64,000 nt of DNA, from NCBI RefSeq assembly GCF_039871975.1, contig NZ_JBDPLL010000001.1, one strand, 5' to 3'. Origin of the DNA: Trichormus_B sp936914905 (lineage in GTDB: Bacteria > Cyanobacteriota > Cyanobacteriia > Cyanobacteriales > Nostocaceae). How positions within the stretch are numbered: the stretch's first letter is position 1; every line of letters begins with the position of its first letter. Positions 17,768-27,107 of the stretch are shown in pieces. The notes under the pieces are model-generated. The model made no database searches. It was not told the origin of the DNA and saw only the letters and a program-made list of their open reading frames with translations. Both the position numbers and the translations under genes were made by a program.

Positions 17768-17826
17768 CCGCTCTAAATTAGATCAGACAAGCTGACAAGA
17801 TAATTTAGGGCGGATAGTTTTTTATT
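17768..17826 (+). terminator. long-stem terminator-like hairpin
   Basis: CCGCTCTAAATTA (17768-17780) pairs with TAATTTAGGGCGG (17801-17813) over 13 bp with one G-T wobble. ATAG and then TTTTTT follow. Confidence 0.7.
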
Positions 17827-18358
17827 GATGGCTAAGTTTTCTTTTTTGCCAAATTTTTAGTTACAACTCTTACTAGCTCACAAATACACGCATTTTGGGT
17901 GTCTAGTTAAGTTCCCACCTCCCCTGCATCTCCTTTATTATATCCGTATATGCGTGGCATCAATCCATAATAGTATTATTACGGACGGATAGATTCAGCT
18001 TTCGCAGAACTCCAATGAATCGCTTACAGCGAAATCAAAAATCCCAAATTGGATAACTTTATTTGAATAACATTTAATTAATTAAATTTAATTAATTAAA
18101 TTGCTAGATTGTAATCTTGATCATTTATTCAATCTATGATATAATAATAAACTATGGAATGTAGAGGCTGTTACATAAGTTAATTGCATAAAATTTTAAC
18201 GATTTGTTAATCAGTTATTAGCTTTGTAAAAACTAGAGTAGTAGTGGCAGCTATGCCTCATCCACAGGTTAAAGCAAGATGTCGCATTTCTGATAAATAG
18301 GTACTACGAAAAAACAGTCATCTATTATTATAATACGGTGTGAGGAGTAAAAGTAAAG
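17827..18358. other. porin upstream region
   Basis: 530 bases without a gene. Positions 18068-18103 hold a self-complementary AT block (repeats of TTAATTAATTAAA). GTGAGGAG at 18339-18346 is a likely ribosome site for the porin. No Fur box was recognised by eye. Confidence 0.45.
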
Positions 18359-20047
18359 ATGTCTAATGTCTTGTGGAAATCCTTAGTAGTTAGCCCCGCA
18401 GTTTTGGGAGCAACGTTGTTAGTTTCGGGAGCAGCAATCGCTGCTCCAAATACAACCACTGAAGTTTCAACAGAAACACAAGTTGCAACAGAGGTTGTCC
18501 AACAACCTGAAGTATTAGGTCAAGTACCGGCGAGTTCTGGGGTTTTAGCCCAAGTTCAACCCTACAGCAACGAAGGTCAAAATTTACAATCTCAAGTAAC
18601 ATCTGTTTCTCAGTTTTCCGATGTCCAACCCACTGACTGGGCTTTTCAAGCGTTACAGTCCTTAGTTGAGCGTTATGGTTGTATTGCTGGTTATCCTAAC
18701 GGTACATATCGCGGCAACCGTGCGTTAACCCGTTATGAATTTGCGGCTGGTTTGAATGCCTGTTTAGATAGGGTTAATGAATTGATCGCCACAACAACTG
18801 CTGATTTGGTGACAAAACAGGATTTAGCTACTTTACAGCGTTTACAAGAAGAATTTTCTGCTGAATTGGCAACTCTGCGCGGTCGTGTAGATGCTTTGGA
18901 AGCGCGTACAGCAGAGTTAGAAGCTAACCAGTTCTCTACTACCACCAAGTTGCAAGGTGAAGCTATTTTTGCCGTCACTGATGCTTTTAATGGTGATATT
19001 GCGGGTAAAACTGTTTTTCAAGATCGCGTGCGTCTGAACCTGCAAAGCAGCTTCACGGGTACAGATATGTTGAATACCCGTTTAACTGCGGGTAATGCCA
19101 AAAGCACACAAACTAGACAAACTGGAGAAAGCAAACAAACCTTTGAAATTGGTGGCAATACTGCTAACGGTGTTAATATAGACAAACTGACCTATGAAGC
19201 TCCTGTAGGTCCAGCACAAGTCTACATAGCAGCTACAGGTGGTCAACACAGCCATTATGCCACTGTTAACAACCCCTACTTCTTCGATAAAACCGATGGT
19301 GGCAACGGTGCTTTAACTACCTTTGCTTCTGAAAATCCCATTTATCGGATTGGTGGTGGATCTGGTATTGCTCTAAATGTACCCTTTGGTAAACCAGGTA
19401 GTATCCTCAAACCAAGTTCATTAACTCTGGGTTACTTAGCTTCTGAAGCTAATGACCCCATAGGTGGTCATGGCTTGTTCGATGGTAACTATGCTGCTTT
19501 AGGTCAGTTGAACTTTAATGTTGGTAATCGCATTGCTTTAGCTGCTACCTATGTACATGGTTACTTTGGTGCTGGTAGTACCTTGTTTGATTCAGGACTT
19601 AATAATGGTGCTATTGTTGGTACTAATCTAGCTAACAACTTACGCAGTACGAACGGCTCTTCTACTAACTCCTACGGTATTTCAGCAGCCTTCACACCTA
19701 GTGAAAAACTTTCCATCAGTGGTTTTGTTTCTTACCACGATGTCATAGGCTTCGGTGCTAATGATAATTATGAAGCTTGGAGCTATGGAGTTGGGGTAGC
19801 ATTACCTGACTTTGGCAAGAGAGGTAACATATTAGGCATCTTTGGTGGCGCGCAACCTTATTCCTTTAACAATAGTGGTGGTGCTAACTCTGGTGATATT
19901 CCCTACCAAGTTGAAGGCTTCTATAAGTATCGCGTTTCGGATAACATTTCTGTTACCCCTGGTGTGATTTGGTTGCCTTCTACTGGACAAAATAATAACA
20001 GCGAGGATACCTTTATTGGTACTCTGAGAACAACCTTCACTTTCTAG
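18359..20047 (+). CDS. SLH-domain OprB-type outer-membrane porin (iron-uptake porin family)
   Basis: 562 residues. The signal peptide ends near AAIAAPN (residue ~29). An SLH domain follows (FSDVQPTDWAFQALQSLVER, then GCIAGYPNGTYRGNRALTRYEFAA, ~82-135), next a coiled-coil (ELATLRGRVDALEARTAELE, ~155-185), and a C-terminal beta-barrel ending in the aromatic RTTFTF expected of outer-membrane proteins. The SLH domain anchors to peptidoglycan-linked pyruvylated polymer. Such porins are the major cyanobacterial outer-membrane channels and several take up iron. Its own terminator lies at 20118. Intact. Confidence 0.9.
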   Translation: MSNVLWKSLVVSPAVLGATLLVSGAAIAAPNTTTEVSTETQVATEVVQQPEVLGQVPASSGVLAQVQPYSNEGQNLQSQVTSVSQFSDVQPTDWAFQALQSLVERYGCIAGYPNGTYRGNRALTRYEFAAGLNACLDRVNELIATTTADLVTKQDLATLQRLQEEFSAELATLRGRVDALEARTAELEANQFSTTTKLQGEAIFAVTDAFNGDIAGKTVFQDRVRLNLQSSFTGTDMLNTRLTAGNAKSTQTRQTGESKQTFEIGGNTANGVNIDKLTYEAPVGPAQVYIAATGGQHSHYATVNNPYFFDKTDGGNGALTTFASENPIYRIGGGSGIALNVPFGKPGSILKPSSLTLGYLASEANDPIGGHGLFDGNYAALGQLNFNVGNRIALAATYVHGYFGAGSTLFDSGLNNGAIVGTNLANNLRSTNGSSTNSYGISAAFTPSEKLSISGFVSYHDVIGFGANDNYEAWSYGVGVALPDFGKRGNILGIFGGAQPYSFNNSGGANSGDIPYQVEGFYKYRVSDNISVTPGVIWLPSTGQNNNSEDTFIGTLRTTFTF

Positions 20048-20117
20048 ACTTTTCTAGACTGAGAACGTTGACAGGTTGACAGTCTGTTAATAACATTTAA
20101 ACCTATTTAATTTAAAC

Positions 20118-20139
20118 CCGCCATAAGGCGGATTTTTTA
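20118..20139 (+). terminator. porin terminator
   Basis: CCGCC-ATAA-GGCGG is followed by ATTTTTTATTTT, 70 bases after the porin stop. Confidence 0.85.
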
Positions 20140-20218
20140 TTTTAGAAAAAAATTATAAACCCCAGTGGAAAACCGGAGTATACTGGAGAGGGTATAAATT
20201 ATCAGAGAAGAGGAGGTA

Positions 20219-21472
20219 ATGTTTTTGTACAGTTGCCAACAGAATCTGATTAACACAAACCAACAGCTAAAGGCAGTTTTAAAATTTATTTGTTCTGAAT
20301 CGCATAAATTAACCAACTCTGGTATTTACTATGCCAGACATGTATATTTTAAAATTCGCAAGATTGTTAACAAATTTGACTTGATTAACGAATACAAAAG
20401 CAATAAACACTACCAAGTTGTTTATTCCCAGGTTGCAAAACAAAGCCTGATTTCTGTAGCTGAATCTTTTAAATCATTTAAGGCATTAGATGAAAAGTAC
20501 AAAAGAGGAGAGTTGACCAACAAACCCAAGCTCCTTCAGTACAGAAAAAGCGGCTTTGCTTTAGTAACATATCCAAAGCAAGTACTAATACTAGTAGGTG
20601 ATAAAATCAGAGTTCCCTTGGGTACAACTGTCAAAAGATGGTTTAGTCTGGAAGAGTGTTGGCTAAAAATGCCTTCTAACCTAAACTTTAGAGACATCAA
20701 AGAAGTTAGGATACTCCCTCGTAATTGCTGTTTCTATGCTGAGTTTGTTTGTCAATCACAACCAGAGGGAAAACCACAGCTAACCCTGGATAAATGTTTG
20801 GGAATTGATACAGGAATAAATAATTGGTTAACCTGCATCTCTAATGTTGGCACATCATTCATTATTGATGGTAAACATTTAAAATCTGTCAATCAGTGGT
20901 GTAATAAGCTAGTTTCAAATATTAAGGAAAACAAACCTCAAGGATTTTGGAGCAATAGACTAGCAGCTCTTACTAAGAAGGGTAATCACCAAATGCGTTA
21001 TGCCGTAAACAAGGCAGCGAGATTAGTGATTAATCACTGCTTACAACAAGGGATTGGCACAATTGTTTTTGGTTGGAACAAAGGACAAAGACGAGAGGTT
21101 GATTTGGGTAAGAAAACTAATCTGACCTTTGTTCAAATCCCTACGGCTAAACTTCAAAAACGGATCGCTCAAATGTGTGACCAATAAGGTATTAGGTTTG
21201 TAGAAACTGAAGAAAGTTATACGTTAAAAGCTTCCTTTGTGGATAATGATTTACTCCCTGAATACGGTGAAAAACCCGACAAGTGGAAAGAATCAGGAAA
21301 GGGTGTTCAACGCGGCTTGTATGGTACAGCTAATAATTTCTACATCAGTGCCGACTGCAATGGGGCAGTGAATTTTTTGAGAAAAGTAAAGGCGACATTG
21401 GCATTAAATATCATTGGAGTTACTAGAGGTGCATTGACTACGCCTTTAAGAGTCCGTTTTTGGACTGCTTAA
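20219..21472 (+). pseudogene. tnpB: IS200/IS605-type TnpB (OrfB) with one nonsense codon
   Basis: An RNA-guided nuclease of IS605-type elements. One continuous frame runs from ATG 20219 (GAGGAGG just upstream) to 21472, interrupted only by TAA at 21185-21187 after QMCDQ. The expected codon in relatives is Tyr (TAT to TAA), so one substitution killed it. Before the stop: LGIDTGINNWLTC (RuvC-I Asp) and TIVFGWNKGQ at the RuvC-II position, where the usual Glu is absent. After it: FVETEESYTLKASF and ADCNGAVN (RuvC-III Asp). No tnpA is next to it. The cut product of 322 residues would lack RuvC-III. Confidence 0.88.
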
Positions 21473-21506
21473 GAATCTCCGTGGCTGTCTTCCCAGAGAG
21501 TGTCAA
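21471..21506 (+). mobile_element. candidate right end / omega-RNA 3' end of the TnpB element
   Basis: Directly at the tnpB stop lies AAGAATCTCCGTGGC, then TCTTCCCAGAGAGTGTCAA, a short imperfect hairpin ending GTCAA. This matches the right-end style of cyanobacterial IS605-type elements, where the omega-RNA scaffold runs into the flanking guide. By this reading the guide would be the bases from 21507 on, just upstream of the rrf2 start. Confidence 0.5.
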
Positions 21507-21537
21507 GAATTAATCCTTTATTCTGAAATTGCAGCTT

Positions 21538-21975
21538 GTGGAACTATCCTGTAAATCTCAATACGCAATTCTGGCATTATTAGAGATGGCAACTCATTAC
21601 GAAAGTGGTGAACCGATGCAAATTCGACAAATAGCCGCCCAACAAGATATACCTGATCGCTATTTAGAGCAGCTATTAGCTACTTTGAGGCGTGGGGGTA
21701 TAGTTAAGAGTCAGCGTGGTTCTAAAGGTGGTTATTTGTTAGCGCGAGAACCTTGGAAAATTAGCGTTTTTGAGATTTCCGAATGTTTAGAAGGGTTGGA
21801 TATCAAACCAGGTGAAGATGATACCAATTCCAAAAGTGTAGACAGTTTGATTGTAGACGAAATTTGGCAAGAAGCTCGTCAAGCAGCAAATGCAGTGTTG
21901 CAAAAACATTCACTTCAGGATCTTTGTGAAAAGCGAGATTCTCGAAAGCAGTTAAATATCATGTATTACATTTAA
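21538..21975 (+). CDS. Rrf2-family regulator (CymR-like, next to cysK)
   Basis: 145 residues. ELSCKSQYAILALLEMA opens a winged-HTH, with IRQIAAQQDIPDRYLEQLLATL and SQRGSKGGYLLA being the Rrf2 HTH and wing. Start GTG 21538 is preferred over TTG 21529 because relatives begin at the Glu of ELSCKS. The three clustered Fe-S cysteines of IscR are not present. Together with the cysteine synthase gene 16 bases downstream, this suggests a CymR-type sensor of cysteine supply. The TnpB element ends only ~30 bases upstream and may have displaced the native promoter. Confidence 0.88.
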   Translation: MELSCKSQYAILALLEMATHYESGEPMQIRQIAAQQDIPDRYLEQLLATLRRGGIVKSQRGSKGGYLLAREPWKISVFEISECLEGLDIKPGEDDTNSKSVDSLIVDEIWQEARQAANAVLQKHSLQDLCEKRDSRKQLNIMYYI

Positions 21976-21991
21976 AGGAATCAAAGGTATT

Positions 21992-22954
21992 ATGCGGATT
22001 GCTCGGAATATTACAGAACTGGTTGGTCGTACTCCTCTAGTACAGTTGAACCGTATTCCCCAGGAGGAAGGCTGTGTAGCAGAAATTGTGGTCAAACTAG
22101 AAAGTATCAACCCATCTGCATCGGTAAAAGACCGAATTGGTGTGAGTATGATTCATGATGCTGAACAGGAAGGCTTAATCACTCCTGGTAAAACTGTCCT
22201 GGTGGAGCCGACATCGGGTAATACGGGGATTGCTTTGGCAATGACAGCCGCAGCTAAAGGGTATCAATTAATTCTGACGATGCCGGAAACTATGAGTGCA
22301 GAACGTAGAGCTATGTTGCGGGCTTATGGGGCTGAATTGGAACTAACACCGGGAATTGAGGGGATGAGTGGGGCAATTCATAGAGCGCAGGAAATAGTGG
22401 AAACAACACCATATGCGTATATGTTACAACAGTTCCGTAATCCAGCAAATGCCAAAATTCATCGGGAAACTACAGCAGAGGAAATTTGGGAAGATACTGA
22501 TGGACAGGTGGATATGATGGTGGCGGGTGTGGGTACGGGTGGTACAATTACTGGCGTGGCAGAGGTGATTAAAGCCAAAAAGCCTAGTTTTAGAGCGATC
22601 GCAGTAGAACCTGCTAATAGTCCTGTATTATCTGGAGGAAAACCAGGACCCCACAGAATTCAGGGAATTGGGGCGGGTTTTATTCCCCAGGTGTTGAAGG
22701 TAGAAATGATTGATGAGGTGATTACTGTTAGTGATGAAGAAGCGATCGCTTACAGTCGCAGATTAGCTAGAGAAGAAGGGCTATTATCTGGTATTTCCAG
22801 TGGTGCGGCTTTGTGTGCTGCTATTCGTGTTGGTCAACGTCCAGAAAATCAGGGACGCTTAATTCTCATGATTCAACCCAGTTTTGGTGAAAGATATTTA
22901 AGCACACCATTGTTTCACGACTTGGACGCAAAGTTAGTAACTGGAATCAGCTAG
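21992..22954 (+). CDS. cysK: cysteine synthase A (O-acetylserine sulfhydrylase)
   Basis: 320 residues, a PLP enzyme making cysteine from O-acetylserine and sulfide. SASVKDRIG holds the PLP lysine (K46), PTSGNTGIALA binds substrate, GVGTGGTITG binds the PLP phosphate, and SGISSGAAL lies near the end. Translationally close to the Rrf2 regulator, 16 bases after its stop, so probably one operon. A strong hairpin follows the stop. Intact and full length. Confidence 0.95.
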   Translation: MRIARNITELVGRTPLVQLNRIPQEEGCVAEIVVKLESINPSASVKDRIGVSMIHDAEQEGLITPGKTVLVEPTSGNTGIALAMTAAAKGYQLILTMPETMSAERRAMLRAYGAELELTPGIEGMSGAIHRAQEIVETTPYAYMLQQFRNPANAKIHRETTAEEIWEDTDGQVDMMVAGVGTGGTITGVAEVIKAKKPSFRAIAVEPANSPVLSGGKPGPHRIQGIGAGFIPQVLKVEMIDEVITVSDEEAIAYSRRLAREEGLLSGISSGAALCAAIRVGQRPENQGRLILMIQPSFGERYLSTPLFHDLDAKLVTGIS

Positions 22955-22970
22955 GTTCAGTAAAATTCAG

Positions 22971-23011
22971 AAATCAGTAAGGGTTTAGCATTGCTAAACC
23001 CTTACTGATTT
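22971..23011. terminator. perfect 19-bp stem hairpin after cysK
   Basis: A 19-base arm (22971-22989, starting AAATCAGTAAGGG) is exactly repeated in inverse orientation (22993-23011), leaving a 3-base loop. There is no long T tract, but position and stability fit a bidirectional terminator. Confidence 0.75.
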
Positions 23012-23094
23012 CACAAGTGAATATTCAACAGTGAAATATAGTTGGAAATGTGGTTTCTGTGTTCTACTTATTAAGTGATAACTGATAACTGGTT

Positions 23095-23754
23095 ATCTCT
23101 GATTCTAAGCATTACGAAACTCTAAAAATTAGTAATCATGCCAGCCGAGCGGCTATTAAACAAGCCTATCACCGCTCGGTAAAAATATTTCATCCTGACA
23201 GCAATCCAGAAACTGCAGATCATCAAGAAATTCTTCGCATTAATGCTGCTTATGAAGTTTTGAGTGTCACTCAAAGTAGGCTTAACTATGATAAAGAACT
23301 ACGTAATCATCAGCATTATCAGCAAAAACATTACCAAGTAAAACGGCAAACTTGAAAAGATGCTGATGAAAAAGTTGAAGAATGGTTGCGCTTGGTGTAT
23401 AAACCAGTTAATTGCATTCTCTGTGTTCTTATTAATTCCCTAGAAGAACAGATTGAGCAACTAACCCCCGATCCTTTTGATGATCAATTAATAGACGAAT
23501 TTCAAGAATATTTAAAAGTCTGTTGTGAAGACTTAAAACAGTCACAAAATACTTTTCGTTCTTTACCAAATCCCCCTAGTTTAGCAAAGGCTGCTACTGA
23601 TCTTTACTATAGCCTCAGTGAAGTTGGAGATCGATTAGAAGAATTGGCCTATTTCCCTTTAAATTATGATAACCGTTACTTACATACAGGTCAAGAAATG
23701 TTGCGCATTGCTACGCCGTTACACTGTGAGGCAAAGGAATCGGTTAATCAGTAA
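23095..23754 (+). pseudogene. J-domain (DnaJ-like) protein, start codon lost and internal TGA
   Basis: One frame reads SDSKHYETLKI, AIKQAYHRSVKIFHPDSN (the HPD motif that stimulates Hsp70), INAAYEVLS and a conserved tail to the stop at 23754. The codon before SDSK is ATC (23095-23097) where ATG is expected, and an in-frame TAA lies only 6 bases upstream of it, so no start remains. An in-frame TGA occurs at 23353-23355 after KRQT. All other sequence is in frame, so decay is recent. Reinitiation downstream of the TGA could at most make the non-J tail. Confidence 0.85.
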
Positions 23755-23847
23755 TTAGGGGTGTGGGAAGATGGGGAAGTAAAATCATATTCCCCTCATC
23801 CCCCTGACCTTCCTCACCTTTATTTTGTCTCAGTACCTAGTTGGAAT

Positions 23848-26424
23848 TTACTTTGATTTAGCCTCCAAATTTTCCAAGCGGCTTTTTAGTTCTTGATTTT
23901 GTTGTTTGAGTTGGTTAAGTTCTTCACGTAACTGACGCAAAGTTTTTTCTGGTCCAATATTTTTCTGAACTTTGGTAATTTCTTCTTCAGCATAACGACG
24001 CACCCGTCCATCTGTCGTTTGACTGGCTAAAGATTGCAAAATTCCAATTGCTTTGGGGGTTTCCATTTGTCCCAATGCTGTTACTACTGCAACTTGGGTT
24101 AAAAAGAATGCTTCTTTAGCTATTTCTGCTAATCGGTCTAAAATTAGTTCTACATTAGTAGGAGTTTGACCAACAGAAATTCTTCCTAAAGCACGAATAG
24201 TAGACAGCCGTAGCGGTTGGGACACGCCGATTTTAGTATATTCCAATAGCAAATTTAAAGCGGTTCCTGAAGTTTTAAATTCAGCTAAACCAGAAATCGC
24301 CCCACTACGTATTACTTCATTCCAACCTGCTCTTTCTTCTAACACTGATTTGAGCAGCTTGATGACTTTTTGTTCATGGGGTTTTTCTTCTAAATGAGCC
24401 GCTGCGATCGCACCAATAGTTCGACAAGCTGCTGCTTCTACATTGTAGCTGGGATCTCCATTCTGCACTACAGCTTTGACAGCCTTGTAACTAGGGTGAG
24501 TTTTGATTTGCGATAAGGAACTAACTACTGCTTTACGGACAAGGGGGCTAGGGTCTTGTAACCCAATTACTAAACCATCAAAGGCTTGATCTAACTGAAT
24601 TTCTGGTAATTTCTGGGCTACTTCTACACGGACACCCCAAAAGGGATCATTTTTCAATGCTGTTGATAGAACTTTGGTAACTTCTAATCCACCTTTTTTC
24701 GCTAAAGCTTCGGCTGCATAAATACGAGAAATGGGATCAGGGTCAAATTCTAATTGGGCTTTCAACTCTCGTATGGGGTATTCCAAGGTTACAGTTTTCA
24801 GATAATTATTACCTACATCAAAGCTGATAAAATCTGGCTTCTCTGCTAATGGGAAATAGAAACTTTGTTCTTTTTCATTAACCCGCACTGTGAAAGTTAT
24901 CAGGTTTGATCTTTGTTGGCTGTAACCAAAGCCAATAGGGATTTTTAAATCAAATAAATCCTTATTATCACTGTTGACTTGGGTTTGGGTAACAGTTACC
25001 TTGGCCAATTTAGAATCCCCATCCCAAGAATAAGCAACTTTAAAATCAGGATGACCACCACGATACACATACTGGTCAAATAGGAAGGTGAGATTACGTC
25101 CTGTAGCTTTTTCAATTGCCCGCAATAAATCTACTGTTTCTACAGTTTGGTGAGCATGATCTTGAACAAATGTTTGAATAGCTGTCCAAAATAATTCATC
25201 GCCTAATTCTGTGCGAATCATGTTATAAACACAAGATCCTTTTTCATAAATGTGGCGGTCATAAAGCTCTATTGCTTCGCGGTAAACGTGAGTTACCATT
25301 GGCCGACGATAACGACTGCTATCTTCATTCAAATAACTGCGAGCTTCTAATAACTGATAATAAGCTGCATCATCTTTACCATATTCGTGTTCAGTCCACA
25401 TTACTTCCGAATAGGAAGCCATTCCTTCCTTAATCCAAGCATGAGACCAATGTTTAATAACGATTAAATCACCAAACCATTGATGTGCTAGTTCATGGAC
25501 AACTAAGCTTTCGGTGTTGAAGTTATCTAATGATGCTCTTTCATCTAACAAACATCGATCTGTTAATAAGGTGGTGGAAGTGTTTTCCATGCCCCCAAAG
25601 ATGAAGTCATCTACACAAACTTGGGCATATTTCGGGAATGGATAGGGATAACCATACTTTTCGCTCAGAAATTCAATCATGCGGGGAGTTTTGCCCATGC
25701 TGCGTTTAGCATCTGCTTCTCGTCCCTTATCTACATAGTACGTAACGGGCTTACCTTGCCACGCATCCCGAATTTCTGCAAAATCACCTACTGCTAGGGT
25801 CATTAAGTAGGTGGGATGAACCTGCTGCTGTGACCAATGGTAAATTTGCTGATTCCCATCTTCAAAGGTATCAACTAGTTCACCGTTAGAAATAGCAATC
25901 AGGGGTTTGGCAACACGGACACGGATTTCTGATGTGGATAGCTGTCCTGGGTAGTCAAAGCAGGGGAACCAGAAGCGGGAATCTTCGTCTTCTCCTTGTG
26001 TCCAGACTTGAGTAGGCTTGTGGGGGTAGTGTTTGTCTGGTTGAATGAAGTAAATGCCTCGTTGGGGTTTTTCTACAGAGTAAGTGATCGCAATTAACAA
26101 ACGCTGACCAATTTGTGTAGGCTCAGAAAGAAGAATTGAAAGTTTTTCTCCGTCATATTCAAACTTCTGTTCTGCTTCGTCTACCTGTACAGATTGAATA
26201 TTCAAATTTACAGCATCCAAGGTCAAGCGATCAATATTATTACGGATTGGCAATAACCGAATGCTACAATTACCATTGTAACTTTGCTTGGGGATATTCA
26301 AGGTGAGGTCAAGAAAAATATGCTCTACCTGTCCTGGTCTATCAGGATTGTAGTGAGGTTTAGCCCCTGGTAACTCAAAAGATTTATGTCCGTTATTCTC
26401 TGTATCAAAATAAAGATGCGACAT
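23848..26424 (-). CDS. pepN: M1-family aminopeptidase with C-terminal HEAT repeats
   Basis: 858 residues. The N-terminal beta domain is followed by the catalytic domain with the exopeptidase motif GGMEN (277-281) and the zinc site HELAHQWFGD (H310, E311, H314) plus Glu in KEGMASY (E333). Residues ~560-820 form HEAT-like repeats (AAEALAKKGGL, PLVRKAVVSSLSQI, LRLSTIRALGRI), and the last ~35 residues are a coiled coil (LRQLREELNQLKQQNQELKS). All catalytic residues are present. It is the gene before a MITE-bearing spacer. The symbol is by family; orthology to E. coli pepN is not implied. Confidence 0.9.
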   Translation of the reverse strand: MSHLYFDTENNGHKSFELPGAKPHYNPDRPGQVEHIFLDLTLNIPKQSYNGNCSIRLLPIRNNIDRLTLDAVNLNIQSVQVDEAEQKFEYDGEKLSILLSEPTQIGQRLLIAITYSVEKPQRGIYFIQPDKHYPHKPTQVWTQGEDEDSRFWFPCFDYPGQLSTSEIRVRVAKPLIAISNGELVDTFEDGNQQIYHWSQQQVHPTYLMTLAVGDFAEIRDAWQGKPVTYYVDKGREADAKRSMGKTPRMIEFLSEKYGYPYPFPKYAQVCVDDFIFGGMENTSTTLLTDRCLLDERASLDNFNTESLVVHELAHQWFGDLIVIKHWSHAWIKEGMASYSEVMWTEHEYGKDDAAYYQLLEARSYLNEDSSRYRRPMVTHVYREAIELYDRHIYEKGSCVYNMIRTELGDELFWTAIQTFVQDHAHQTVETVDLLRAIEKATGRNLTFLFDQYVYRGGHPDFKVAYSWDGDSKLAKVTVTQTQVNSDNKDLFDLKIPIGFGYSQQRSNLITFTVRVNEKEQSFYFPLAEKPDFISFDVGNNYLKTVTLEYPIRELKAQLEFDPDPISRIYAAEALAKKGGLEVTKVLSTALKNDPFWGVRVEVAQKLPEIQLDQAFDGLVIGLQDPSPLVRKAVVSSLSQIKTHPSYKAVKAVVQNGDPSYNVEAAACRTIGAIAAAHLEEKPHEQKVIKLLKSVLEERAGWNEVIRSGAISGLAEFKTSGTALNLLLEYTKIGVSQPLRLSTIRALGRISVGQTPTNVELILDRLAEIAKEAFFLTQVAVVTALGQMETPKAIGILQSLASQTTDGRVRRYAEEEITKVQKNIGPEKTLRQLREELNQLKQQNQELKSRLENLEAKSK

Positions 26425-27107
26425 TGATTATTACTGACCTTGTAATCCTGAAATTTTCACAAAAATAGCGATACCTTCGCTCTCTTCGAGATGCTAGGCA
26501 AACGCCACCGGCTCCGCAGATGCATATCCCCAATCAAAATAAGTAGGTAGACACAAATAAACATAACTATGTAACACAATGTAAATTACTTAAAACCCTT
26601 GGGATTGCTTGATTCCCCTTTGCTGCATTCGCCATAACATAGTTATAAATTTTCCGGCCACCTACTTAGTTATTTGATCAGGATTTTTCAAGGATGGAAT
26701 GATTTAACTCAATCTTCTCATTTTGCTCCCAAGTTTCCATGTCTTGATGTAATCTGATATTTTGCGCTTTTGCGTGATTAACACAAGAACTTCTTACACC
26801 ACACTCTATTCGCGTAGCATGCCGTTAGGCACAAATACTAGCAATTATTACTCTAGCTTAGAATAACTTGTGGCTGAGAATCCGACTCTTTTTTGGATAT
26901 CGACTTAAGATACCATTTGCGGATTTACTCTTTGTTCCAGTGAAGTCTTATTTCTACACACTAAGAACTATTAGTGTGTAGAAATACTAATTTCATCAGC
27001 AAAAACCGCTGAATGAGGAAAAATGGGTGATAAAAATCCAAAAATTTAGCTATTGCAGTTCTAGCTCCCTGATAATAATTTGATCAAAACAAAAGAGGAT
27101 AATAACA
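26425..27107. other. intergenic region with a MITE
   Basis: Apart from the MITE at 26542-26666, no gene is seen. Positions 26490-26525 hold a GC-rich dispersed repeat piece (GCAAACGCCACCGGCTCCGC). Another piece, GCGTAGCATGCCGTTAGGC, is near 26812. Confidence 0.5.
26542..26666. mobile_element. 125-bp MITE, copy 2 (inverse orientation to 6315-6440)
   Basis: The ends are AGTAGGTAGACAC and GGCCACCTACT, flanked by TA on both sides (26540-26541 and 26667-26668). The interior matches the reverse complement of 6315-6440 across blocks such as GATTGCTTGATTCCCCTTTG and GCTGCATTCGCCAT. There is no coding content. Confidence 0.9.

Larger units (their letters stand above)
17521..17826 (+). ncRNA. candidate structured transcript downstream of psbD, class unknown
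   Basis: Several features suggest a compact RNA unit. A 6-bp hairpin CAGAGT-TTTTC-ACTCTG lies at 17521-17537. GGTTGCAGTTAG (17614-17625) can pair over long range with CTAGTTGCAACC (17741-17752). Inside that, CTTAGTTATC (17662) can pair with GATACTAAG (17687). A 13-bp stem with poly-T closes the unit at 17768-17825. It matches none of tmRNA, RNase P, 6S, SRP RNA, Yfr1 or the glutamine riboswitch as far as I can recall their consensus. It could also be a leader with a short peptide (see 17583-17660). Transcription is inferred. Confidence 0.35.
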
